Assembly: GCA_016719295.1 (NCBI GenBank)
Contig: JADKAF010000001.1
Coordinates: 1,488,001 to 1,552,000, forward strand
Direction of reading: 5' to 3'
Source of the DNA: Planctomycetota bacterium
GTDB taxonomy: Bacteria; Planctomycetota; UBA1135; JADKAF01
Length of the DNA stretch: 64,000 nucleotides
Each line of letters opens with the position of its first letter. The first letter of the stretch is position 1. Below the pieces are notes generated by a model. The model was not told the DNA's origin. It worked only from the letters and a program-made list of their open reading frames with translations, and made no database searches. Below are positions 8,761 through 17,066 of this stretch, piece after piece. Both the position numbers and the translations under genes were made by a program.

Positions 8761-8839
8761 AAACCGAACGTACGGTGCCAGAGCAATTTTCTCCGGTTAG
8801 CAACCGGAGAAAATTGCTCTGGCACCGTACGTTCGGTTT
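8761..8839. repeat. Perfect 38-bp-arm palindrome (REP-like)
   Basis: Arms 8761-8798 and 8802-8839 are perfect reverse complements around the 3-base spacer AGC. The arm contains GGTGCCAGAGCAATTTTC and is visibly more AT-rich than its surroundings, which suggests a foreign or mobile origin. It ends 6 bases before the ATG of the dehydratase gene, so if transcribed it would fold into a very stable hairpin covering the ribosome binding region. Confidence 0.85.
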
Positions 8840-8845
8840 CACCGC

Positions 8846-9793
8846 ATGCTGCCCACCCTCGCTGATGTGCATTCCGCCGCCGACGTGCTCCGCGGCGTCG
8901 CCACCGTGACCCCGCTGCTCTGCTGCGCCAAGCTCGATGGCGTGACCGGTGGGAAGCTGCGCGTGAAGGCGGAGTGCTTGCAGCGCTTCGGCGCGTTCAA
9001 GTTCCGCGGGGCCTATCACAAGATCGCGAAGCTCGCGCCGGAGGTGCGTGCGCGCGGCGTGATCGCGTTCTCGTCGGGGAACCACGCCGGAGCCGTCGCC
9101 GCAGCCGCGCGCATGTTCGGCATCCCCGCCGTGGTGGTGATGCCCTCCGATGCGCCGCGCGTGAAGATCGAAGCGGTGAAGGAGCGCGGCGCGGAGCTCG
9201 TGCTCTACGATCGGCTGCGCGACGACCGCGAAGCGATCGGCAAGCGGCTCGCCGAAGAGCGCGGCCTCGCCCTCGTGAAGCCCTTCGACGACGCCGAGAT
9301 CATCGCGGGCCAAGGCACCATGGGCTTGGAGATCGCCGCGGAGCTCACTCCCGACCTCGTGCTCGTGCCCGCGAGCGGCGGCGGGCTCGTCGCGGGCATC
9401 GCGCTCGCGCTGCCGCAGAGCAAGGTCTACGCCGTCGAACCCGAGGGGCACGCCGACATCGCGCGCTCGCTCGCGACCGGTACCATCCAGAAGAACGAGC
9501 CCGGCGTGCGTTCCTTCTGCGACGCGCTGATGGCCGAGCGCATGGGCGAGCTGCCCTTCGCCATCGCGCGCACGCACCTCGCCGGCGCCCTCGCGATCTC
9601 GGACGCAGCCGTGCGGAACGCGATGCGCTTCGCGTTCCGCTACCTGCGCCTCGTGCTAGAGCCGGGCGGCGCGATCGCGCTCGCCGCCGCGCTCGAAGGC
9701 GCCGTCGATCTGAAGGGCAAGAGCGCGGTGATCGTCGCGAGCGGAGGAAACGTCGATCCCGAGCTCTTCGCGCGCGTGCTCATCGGAGACTGA
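8846..9793 (+). CDS. PLP-dependent threonine/serine dehydratase family protein
   Basis: This 315-residue fold-type II enzyme has the Schiff-base lysine motif FGAFKFRGAY, the substrate-loop motif SSGNHAGAVA, a glycine-rich phosphate-binding loop (PASGGGLVAG) and a C-terminal ASGGNVD. The length and the lack of an ACT regulatory domain fit the catabolic/single-domain dehydratases or serine/threonine racemases. These convert L-threonine or L-serine to 2-oxoacids plus ammonia, or racemise serine or threonine. Exact substrate cannot be read from sequence. The start lies directly after the long palindrome, with no visible Shine-Dalgarno outside it, which is odd and may affect expression. Confidence 0.88.
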   Translation: MLPTLADVHSAADVLRGVATVTPLLCCAKLDGVTGGKLRVKAECLQRFGAFKFRGAYHKIAKLAPEVRARGVIAFSSGNHAGAVAAAARMFGIPAVVVMPSDAPRVKIEAVKERGAELVLYDRLRDDREAIGKRLAEERGLALVKPFDDAEIIAGQGTMGLEIAAELTPDLVLVPASGGGLVAGIALALPQSKVYAVEPEGHADIARSLATGTIQKNEPGVRSFCDALMAERMGELPFAIARTHLAGALAISDAAVRNAMRFAFRYLRLVLEPGGAIALAAALEGAVDLKGKSAVIVASGGNVDPELFARVLIGD

Positions 9794-9827
9794 ACTCGTC
9801 CCGCTCCTCTCGTCCATGGAGACTCCC

Positions 9828-10250
9828 ATGCCCTCTCGCCCATGGCGGCTCGTCGCGCTCCTCGCCTTCGCAAGCTGCTCCGCGTCGCCCTCGACGCAAC
9901 CGTACGAGAACGCGCTCCGCGCGGGCTACACCGCGACGGAGGAGAGGCGCGACATCGTGCGAGAAGTCCTTCCGCTCGAACCCGGCGTCTGGATCCTGAA
10001 CTTCGAGCTCTCGGCGCGGAGCTATCGCATCGTCGGCGCGCACTCGAGCGACGCGGAACTGCTCGTCGCGCGCGCGAAGGAGGCGCAGGCGACGCGCCGC
10101 GAGCTCTACGCGACGATCCTGATCCACGAGGACGCGCCGGAGAAGAAGCTCCCGCCCACGGCGGACGGCGCGAGCTCCGAGGACGCGCGGAGCTTCCCCT
10201 GGATCGTCGTGCGCCTCGGCGAGGAACCCGATCCGCAGCTCGCGCGCTGA
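9828..10250 (+). CDS. Small lipoprotein of unknown function
   Basis: The product (140 residues from this ATG) has a lipobox in LLAFASC, so it is likely a lipid-anchored exported protein. I prefer the second ATG because a GGAG lies six bases upstream; an ATG at 9816 is possible. The rest is a compact domain with alternating hydrophobic and charged residues (LEPGVWILNFELSARSYRIV) and no recognised motif. It follows the dehydratase gene by 34 bp and precedes the thioredoxin-like gene, possibly as one transcription unit. Confidence 0.65.
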   Translation: MPSRPWRLVALLAFASCSASPSTQPYENALRAGYTATEERRDIVREVLPLEPGVWILNFELSARSYRIVGAHSSDAELLVARAKEAQATRRELYATILIHEDAPEKKLPPTADGASSEDARSFPWIVVRLGEEPDPQLAR

Positions 10251-10372
10251 GTCTGAGCCTCTTGCGCTCCCGCGACGGCGAGCGATCATCGGATCGCGCA
10301 AGCTCGAGAGATCTTCGGAGGGTCGCGCTAACGCCGAATCCTCTGCTCCCTCTCTTCCGCCGAGGTGCTTGG

Positions 10373-11677
10373 ATGATCCGCTGCCTATCGACCGCCCTGC
10401 CGTTCCTCTTCGCCGCCGCGCTCACCGCGAGCGCCGCCGCGCAGAAGCTCGAGAAGGGCGCCCCCGCGCCCGAGATCGCCGGAGTGAACTGGCACAACGC
10501 TCCAAAGGGCGAACCACCGACGCTGGAGAGCCTGCGCGGCCAGGTGCTGCTGCTCGAGTTCTGGGGCACCTGGTGCGCGCCCTGCGTGCGCGCGATGCCG
10601 CGCATCCAGCAGCTCCACGAGCGCTACGCGGAGCGCGGCGTCACCGTGCTCGCGCTGAGCTACGAGACACCGGAAGTGCTCGAGCCCTTCTTGAAGAAGC
10701 ACCGCTACACCTTCCAGAGCGGCTCCGACCCCGAGAAGCAGGTGATCGAGGCCTACGGCATCAGCGGCTGGCCGACCAGCGTCGTGATCGACGCCGAAGG
10801 CAAGGTCTTCCACGTCGGCACGCCGTACGATGCCGAGCACGTGCTCCGCGCGGCGCTCGGTCTCGAGCGCGACGCCGGGGTCTTGCTCACGCGCGCTCTC
10901 GACGTGGCTGGCGACAAGAACGCCGAGGCGACGCGCGAGGCGCTCCTCGAGCTGCAGCAAGTCGCCGAGGCGAGCTTCGATCTCGCCGCGTGGGCCAAGG
11001 AGAGCGGAGCTCTCGCCCTGGCGAAAGCTCCGGCGGAAGCGCCGAGCCCGAGCGAAGCGCTCTCCGCGTGTGCGAAGGCCTGGGGCAAGACGCCGAAGGA
11101 GCGTCAAGCCGCCCTCGATCTGCTCGGCCACGTCGCCACGACGGAGTTCGATCTCGCCGGCTGGACGATCGAGTTCTACGGCGCGACCTATCCCCTCGCC
11201 GAGAAGGAGCTCCGCGCCATGTTGACGGCCGAACGCTACGCCCAGCTGGCGGCCGCGCTCGTCACGCGGAAGCCCAACGCGGAGCTGGTCGCCAAGGCCG
11301 CCGAGCACGCGGGGTTCCGCAGCTTCGCCGCCGAGCGCGCCCCGGCGGCGCGCCAGCTCGCTCGAAAGGCGATCCTCGCGCGCGAGTGGCCCTTCGCGAA
11401 CAAGCAGCCGAAGGAGAACGAGGCGTTCTGGAGCGACCTCTCGGTCAGCGGAGCGGCGACCAGCCCCGACAAGAAGAGGATCGTGGGGATCCTGCTCGAC
11501 GGCACGATGGTCAGCGCCGCGGGTATCGATGCCTTCGTCCAGCGCGAGCTCGGCATCGCGCTGCTCCTCGAGTCGCTCCAGGGCAGCAAGCCGCTATCGG
11601 GCAAGGCGCTCGCGACCGAGGTGAAGAAGGTCGAGCAGGAGCTGCTGAAGGCCGCGCGCGCGAAGTACGGAGCATGA
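10373..11677 (+). CDS. Secreted TlpA-like thioredoxin domain protein
   Basis: The 434-residue protein starts with a signal peptide ending near ASAAAQ. A TlpA/ResA-like thioredoxin domain follows (about 22-160) with active site WGTWCAPC and cis-proline region SGWPTSVVIDAEG. The C-terminal 270 residues are helical, lysine/alanine-rich and not recognised. TlpA-like proteins reduce disulfides in the cell envelope, for example in cytochrome c maturation. Here the long C-terminal helical part suggests a lineage-specific role. The last codon overlaps the next gene's start (ATGA), so both are co-translated. Confidence 0.88.
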   Translation: MIRCLSTALPFLFAAALTASAAAQKLEKGAPAPEIAGVNWHNAPKGEPPTLESLRGQVLLLEFWGTWCAPCVRAMPRIQQLHERYAERGVTVLALSYETPEVLEPFLKKHRYTFQSGSDPEKQVIEAYGISGWPTSVVIDAEGKVFHVGTPYDAEHVLRAALGLERDAGVLLTRALDVAGDKNAEATREALLELQQVAEASFDLAAWAKESGALALAKAPAEAPSPSEALSACAKAWGKTPKERQAALDLLGHVATTEFDLAGWTIEFYGATYPLAEKELRAMLTAERYAQLAAALVTRKPNAELVAKAAEHAGFRSFAAERAPAARQLARKAILAREWPFANKQPKENEAFWSDLSVSGAATSPDKKRIVGILLDGTMVSAAGIDAFVQRELGIALLLESLQGSKPLSGKALATEVKKVEQELLKAARAKYGA

Positions 11678-14043
11678 AGCGAACGACGCTTGCGCTCGCA
11701 TCCCTCGCGCTCTTCGGCGCGCTAGGGCTCCTGCTCTGGTGGACCCTGGATGGACGTGCGGACGCGACGCGCGCGCTGCGCGCGGATCCGCCTGCGGCGC
11801 GAGAAGCCGCGGAGCCGAGCCGCGAGCAGCACGCGCGCTCCTCGGAGGAGGTCGCGTCGCACGCGAACGCAGCCGCAGCGCCATCGCAGACTCTGGAGCC
11901 CCTGCGGCGGCACGATCGCGCCGCGCTCGAGATCGAGGTCGTGCTCCGCGAGGCGGCCGAGCCGCTGCCAGCGGTCGGCATCGCGATCCGCCCCACCGAC
12001 GGCGTCGATCCCTTCCTGGAGCTGCGCCGCGGCACGAGCGGCGCCGATGGGCGCTGCCGCTTCGAAGACCTGCGTCCTGGACGCTGGACCATCGCGCTCG
12101 ATCGCGGGGACGAGCGCGAGCTCGTGCTCGCGGGAGGCGCCCTGCAGCGCGAGCGCTTCGAGCTCACCCACACCGGCGAGCTGCGCGGCATCGTGATCGA
12201 CGCGGAGCGAGCGCCGGTGCCGAACGCAGAGATCTGGCTCGGGCGCGGGCGCAATCGCTGGTATCTCCTGGAGGGCCGCGCGCAGGTCGTGACCCGCAGC
12301 GATGCCGAGGGGCGCTTCCACCTCCGCGGCCTGCCGCACGAGCTGCACTTCGTCGGCGCGAGCGCGGCCCCCCACGTGCCGAGCGATCTCCAGCGCGTGG
12401 AGATCGCGCTGGCATGCGCCGAAGTCGAGATCGTGCTGGCCGGCCGCAGCGGCGCTCTCCGAGGACGCCTCGTCGACGAGCTCGGAGCCGGAGTCTCCGA
12501 CGCGCAGGTCTGGTGTGGGGACCGCTTCGGTTGGCTCTCGTCGGATGGCCTGTCGATCGACGGCCCCGCCCCGCGCTTGCTCGTGAGCGACGCCATCGGT
12601 CGCTTCGAGCTCGGCGATCTCCCGCTGGGACCCGCTCGCGTGCTCGCGCGCAAAGCAGGCTATGCTCCGACGGCGGAAAGCGTGGAGATCGCCTCCGGAG
12701 AGACCGCCGAGCTCATCCTCGTGATGAAGCAAGCCTGCGCGCTGCGTGGCCGCGTGCTCGACGAGAACGCGCGCCCGATCGCCGGCGCCAACATCGAGGT
12801 CTTCGGCGCCGCGCGCTTCGAGGAGCAGCAGCTCGCGAGCGACGGCGAAGGTCGGCTCGCCTGCCTGGACCTCGCCCCGGGGACAGTGCAAGTGCAGATC
12901 TTCGCCGAAGGCTACACACAGTGGCGAGATCTACTGCACGCGCGTCCGGGTGAGGAGCTCACGCTCGAGGCCACCCTCACGCGCGCCCTCTCGATCTCAG
13001 GCCGCCTCGTCGATCACGGAGGTGCGGCGCTGACAGGCTGGGGGATCGCCACCCGCGACGAGGCCGGCGCCCTCTGCTCGGCGCAGAGCCAAGCGGACGG
13101 AGCATTCGAGCTCGCTCCTCTGCGACCGGGCGAGTACGAGCTGTGCGTGATCGCACCGACGAGCCGCGCGATCCTCGCCTGTCGCGAGCTCGGAGCGGTC
13201 CCGGCCGGTGCTCGCGAGCTCGTCCTGCGCGTGCCGCCGGACGCCTTCGACTCCTCACTTCGCGGTCGTCTCGTGGATGCGCACGGGACCGCGCTGGAGG
13301 GTGTCTGGATCTGGTGTCGAACGCTGGATCTCTGGCCGAGCGAACCGGTCCGCACCGCAAGCGACGGCAGCTTCGCGTTCCACGGCCTCGCCGCGGGAAC
13401 CTATGCGCTCGAATCGCGGGATGCGCGCTACGCCAGCCTGCGCCGCACCGGGATCGAGGTCCCTCCACGCGCTGCGATCGAAGTCGGAGACCTCGCGATC
13501 CCCTCCGGTGGAACGCTGGAGCTCGCGACCGACGACGCCGGTTCGATCCCTCCGCGAGAGATGCCTTCCGCGGAGATCCGCGCGCTGACGGGCGAGCGGC
13601 AATACGAGAATCGCCGCTTCGAGGACGGGCGCTGCACGCTGACGCTCTTGCCCGGCGACTACGAGATCTGGGTCTACGGCCAGGGCATCGTGAGCGAGAC
13701 GGCGCGAGTCACGATCGTCGCGGGCGAGCGCAGCTCGCGAACGATCGCGATCCGTGCGGGCGTGCAGCGCCAGCTCGTCTTCCCCGACCCCGCTCCCGCG
13801 TGGTGGCACGAGGCCCCGAGCTTCCGCGCCGAGCTCTCGCAGCGCGAAGGCTCGCTGCGCATCACGCATGAGTTCGAAGCCGACGACCTCTGGCCCTTCT
13901 CCTGGTGGCCGTGCTTGGTGCCCGGCACGTACGACCTCCGCGTCGAGAGCACGGGATATCCCGTGCTGGTCGGCAGCTTCGTGCTCGATTCCGCGCGCCG
14001 CACGCCGCAGCCGATCCGCATCGCCACGCGCGAGCTGCGCTGA
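11674..14043 (+). CDS. Carboxypeptidase regulatory-like (Ig-like) repeat protein, membrane-anchored
   Basis: The 789-residue protein has an N-terminal signal anchor (LALASLALFGALGLLLWWTL), a low-complexity linker (about 25-75), and then a series of about seven beta-sandwich units. The units carry the signature pattern of CarboxypepD_reg domains: LRGRLVDELGAGVSDAQV, ALRGRVLDENARPIAGANI, ISGRLVDHGGAALTGWGI and LRGRLVDAHGTALEGVWI. Each is followed by an SDGxFxFxxLxPGxY-type half. Such proteins are surface or periplasmic scaffolds of unknown ligand. The ATG overlaps the stop of the thioredoxin-like gene. Nothing catalytic was seen. Confidence 0.85.
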   Translation: MKRTTLALASLALFGALGLLLWWTLDGRADATRALRADPPAAREAAEPSREQHARSSEEVASHANAAAAPSQTLEPLRRHDRAALEIEVVLREAAEPLPAVGIAIRPTDGVDPFLELRRGTSGADGRCRFEDLRPGRWTIALDRGDERELVLAGGALQRERFELTHTGELRGIVIDAERAPVPNAEIWLGRGRNRWYLLEGRAQVVTRSDAEGRFHLRGLPHELHFVGASAAPHVPSDLQRVEIALACAEVEIVLAGRSGALRGRLVDELGAGVSDAQVWCGDRFGWLSSDGLSIDGPAPRLLVSDAIGRFELGDLPLGPARVLARKAGYAPTAESVEIASGETAELILVMKQACALRGRVLDENARPIAGANIEVFGAARFEEQQLASDGEGRLACLDLAPGTVQVQIFAEGYTQWRDLLHARPGEELTLEATLTRALSISGRLVDHGGAALTGWGIATRDEAGALCSAQSQADGAFELAPLRPGEYELCVIAPTSRAILACRELGAVPAGARELVLRVPPDAFDSSLRGRLVDAHGTALEGVWIWCRTLDLWPSEPVRTASDGSFAFHGLAAGTYALESRDARYASLRRTGIEVPPRAAIEVGDLAIPSGGTLELATDDAGSIPPREMPSAEIRALTGERQYENRRFEDGRCTLTLLPGDYEIWVYGQGIVSETARVTIVAGERSSRTIAIRAGVQRQLVFPDPAPAWWHEAPSFRAELSQREGSLRITHEFEADDLWPFSWWPCLVPGTYDLRVESTGYPVLVGSFVLDSARRTPQPIRIATRELR

Positions 14044-14058
14044 GCGCGCTCGCGCGCG

Positions 14059-16887
14059 TCAGCGGTGCAGCGTCACCTCGAGCCCAGCCGTGGTCGCGAA
14101 ACCCTGCGGCCCGCACGACGAGGGGAACAGCGCCTGGACATCGACGCGCAGGCCGTCGAGCAGCGGGTTGCGGAGGAGCGGGAACGCGAGCGCCGCGTGA
14201 CCGCGCACATCGGCCTGCAGCGGAAAGCTCAGGAACACCGGCGAGAAGGGATCCACGAGCAGCTCGACGCCGAGCAGCGGCAGGCTCGTGCGAGCGAGGC
14301 TCGCGAAGAGGATCCCGGGGGTCAGCGGCGCCGCCTCTTCGACGACGAACGCGAAGCCGTGGAAGCCGAGCCGCGCGGGAGCATTGGCGCGCAGGACGAG
14401 GTCGCAGCCGGCGGTCCCGGCGCCGTAGCTCACCAGCCCCTCGTCGCCATCGAGCACGCCGTCGAGGTCGCGGTCGATGCCCATCCGCCGCCCGGTGCCC
14501 ATGGGAACGCCGGTGAACACATAGCTCGCACGCGTGCTCTGCACCTGCGTCAAGAGATCGTTCCGCGCGAGGGTTCCCAACGCGGAGCGCGAAGCGCGAT
14601 AGCGGCCCGTCGCGGGCTCGAAGTGATAGCCCAGCTCTTCGCCGTCGAGGCGCCCCTTCGCGATGAGCTCGCAGTTCCCGGCTGCGGCTTGTGCTTCGAG
14701 GAGGTTCAGATCGCCCAGCACCGCCAGCGAGGTCGCGTTGCTGGCGTCCGTGAAGCGCTGGAAGCCGACCGCCGGAGCCGTCCCCGTGTCGAAGGCGAGG
14801 AGGAACTGCTCGATGTCGTCCTTCAGGTTCGCCGGCCACGAGACGAAGGGCTGACGCGCGAGCAGCGCCGCGAGCGTGTCGATCGCGCCGTTGTGATTGA
14901 AGCCGAAGCCCGTCTTGCTCGGAACGCCGCGGCGGAAGCCCACGCGGCGGTAGAGATTGCGGAGCTGCGGGATCTTCATCTGCAGCTCGGCTTGGTTGTT
15001 CCCGACGATGAGGCTCATCACCTGCCGATTGCTGCCGCTCGGCAGCGCGTGGCACGTGGCGCAGGTGATCGAGGGAAAGAACGTGCTCCCCGCGACGGTG
15101 AAGGTGCGGAACGCATTCGAGCCTGCGGCGGCATTCGCCGCGCCGGGGAAGGTCGAGAAGCTGCGATCGCGGAGCTGATTCGGATTCGGCGGGAACGGCA
15201 GCTCCATCAAGAAGGCCTTGAAGTCCGCCATGTCGGCGCTGGAGATCGTGCTCCCGCCCATCAGCGCGGGGAAGGCGCCGTTGAAGTCCTCGAGATCGCG
15301 GCGATCGCCGCGCCAGTGGAACGGCTGCTGCCCGCGCAGTCCGCGCAGCGACTGCGTCACCATCGGGCCCTTCATGGGATGGAAGGGCTGCAGGAACTGG
15401 CTGAACGGAAAGGGCTGTCCCGTCGGAGAGGGATCCATGTTCGCCGCCGTGTTCCCGAGATCCCACGCGATCCCATCCATGTCGGCGTCGATGTGGCAGG
15501 AAGCGCAGGACATCGTGCCGTTGCCTGAGAGCTTCGCGTCGTAGAGGAAGCCGCGTCCGGCCTTCCAGCTCGGCGGTAGCGGGTCGTGCGCGAAGGGCTG
15601 TTGCCCGATCACGGCGTGCGTCTGCGTGTCGATCACCGCGAGGCTCCCGGCCAGGCGCTGCACGACGTAGAGCACCGGGGAGGTGGGGTGCATCGCGAAG
15701 CCGCGCGGTCCCTTCTTCGTCCGCGCGTTGGAGCTAGCTCCCGCGACTCCAAGCTCGATGCGCGCGAGGATGGCTCCGTTCAGCGAGAGCACTCCGATGC
15801 GATCCGTTCCCTGTGCCGCCACGAAGAGCTTGCCTCTTGCGGCGTCGAGCGCGAGCCCGGTGGGCTCCGACAGCGCCAGCGCCGCCGCCGCGGGATCGGG
15901 GATCTGCGCTGGCACGACCGTGGGATTCAGATCGAAGAAGCTCCGCGTTCCGTTGGCGTCGATGCGCACGACGCGCGAGCCGATGGCGTTCGCTCGGACC
16001 ACGTTCTCGAAGCGCACGAGATTTCGAGCCTCGAGGCCGGCGACGAAGAGCTCTCCGCTCGTCGGGTGGACGACGAGGTCGAAGTTCGTCGTGCCCAAGC
16101 CGGCGACGCGGCGCGTGATCGCGAGCGTCTGCGGATCGACTTCGAAGAGATCCTCGTCCGGAAGAGAGGTGTTCACCGTCGCGGCCCAGAGCGGATCGTC
16201 GGCGCGGACGATCAGCGCCTGCCGAGGTGCCAGGGGCAGGAGGGGATTCGTCGGCGTGGGCGGCAACGGCGCTTGCGCCGTCGGCACGACCGTCGTTCCG
16301 TTGCCAGACCGGGCCGAGAGCACGTAGACCCGCGTGCGCGCCGCGTCCACGGCCAGCGCGCGCGGGTCCTTCGCCGGGATCGCGAGGGTCCCTACTTGCA
16401 GTCGCGTCGCGGGATCGAAGACGAGCAGCGCGTCCTTCGTGGTCGCGCTGACGAAGGCGCGCTCCGGAGTTCCGGCGAACGCGACATCCGCGGGCTCGTC
16501 CGGGGTCTGCAGCGTGCCGACGACCGCGCCGGCTGCGAGGGAGACGATGCTCACCGAATCCGAGAGCCAGTTCACCACCCACAGCTCGTCGTCGTTGCGG
16601 AAGCGCACCGAGATGGGCTCGAGCCCGACGGGGATCTCCCGCAGGAGAACGGGAGCTCTCGGATCCTGCAGCGAGTAGAGGGCGACGCGCTGATCCTCGG
16701 AGTGCACGACGGCGAGACGCGAGCCATCGGGACTCACGGCCGCGGGATGCGTCTGCGGGGACTCGAAGGGCACGAAAGAGCTCTGGGCTCGGGCTGCGCA
16801 CGCGAGCGCGTGCACGAGCACCAGCACGAGCAGGACGGTGCGCGGGACAGGACCGTGGATAGCGCTCAGGGGTCGCAGATCGTGCAT
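14059..16887 (-). CDS. Secreted beta-propeller/diheme cytochrome c peroxidase-like fusion
   Basis: The protein has 942 residues. A signal peptide (TVLLVLVLVHALACAARA) leads into a YVTN-type beta-propeller (about 35-440; motifs such as HPAAVSPDGSRLAVV). A cytochrome region follows with two c-type heme sites, MSCASCHIDADMDG and ITCATCHALPSG, in the MauG/CcpA-like arrangement. The C-terminal beta domain ends LFPSSCGPQGFATTAGLEV. The C-terminal domain resembles the end of the propeller protein at 41923-43617. Heme motifs imply export and heme attachment outside the cytoplasm; electron transfer or surface oxidation is likely but the substrate is unknown. The start MHDLRPLS was chosen because it immediately precedes the signal peptide. 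Confidence 0.88.
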   Translation of the reverse strand: MHDLRPLSAIHGPVPRTVLLVLVLVHALACAARAQSSFVPFESPQTHPAAVSPDGSRLAVVHSEDQRVALYSLQDPRAPVLLREIPVGLEPISVRFRNDDELWVVNWLSDSVSIVSLAAGAVVGTLQTPDEPADVAFAGTPERAFVSATTKDALLVFDPATRLQVGTLAIPAKDPRALAVDAARTRVYVLSARSGNGTTVVPTAQAPLPPTPTNPLLPLAPRQALIVRADDPLWAATVNTSLPDEDLFEVDPQTLAITRRVAGLGTTNFDLVVHPTSGELFVAGLEARNLVRFENVVRANAIGSRVVRIDANGTRSFFDLNPTVVPAQIPDPAAAALALSEPTGLALDAARGKLFVAAQGTDRIGVLSLNGAILARIELGVAGASSNARTKKGPRGFAMHPTSPVLYVVQRLAGSLAVIDTQTHAVIGQQPFAHDPLPPSWKAGRGFLYDAKLSGNGTMSCASCHIDADMDGIAWDLGNTAANMDPSPTGQPFPFSQFLQPFHPMKGPMVTQSLRGLRGQQPFHWRGDRRDLEDFNGAFPALMGGSTISSADMADFKAFLMELPFPPNPNQLRDRSFSTFPGAANAAAGSNAFRTFTVAGSTFFPSITCATCHALPSGSNRQVMSLIVGNNQAELQMKIPQLRNLYRRVGFRRGVPSKTGFGFNHNGAIDTLAALLARQPFVSWPANLKDDIEQFLLAFDTGTAPAVGFQRFTDASNATSLAVLGDLNLLEAQAAAGNCELIAKGRLDGEELGYHFEPATGRYRASRSALGTLARNDLLTQVQSTRASYVFTGVPMGTGRRMGIDRDLDGVLDGDEGLVSYGAGTAGCDLVLRANAPARLGFHGFAFVVEEAAPLTPGILFASLARTSLPLLGVELLVDPFSPVFLSFPLQADVRGHAALAFPLLRNPLLDGLRVDVQALFPSSCGPQGFATTAGLEVTLHR

Positions 16888-17066
16888 GGGTCTCCTCGCG
16901 CGTTCGCGTCTGGCACAGGCGCTAGCCATCCGGTGGCCGGAGGTCACAGCCGAGGACGCGGAATCTCTGGCTTCGGATATCCCGCAGCGTGACCTTTCGA
17001 TTCCCCTCCGCTAGCCCTGGGTCGTCCCCGTGCTCCCCTGGGTTCTAGATCCCAGAGGTCTATCTC

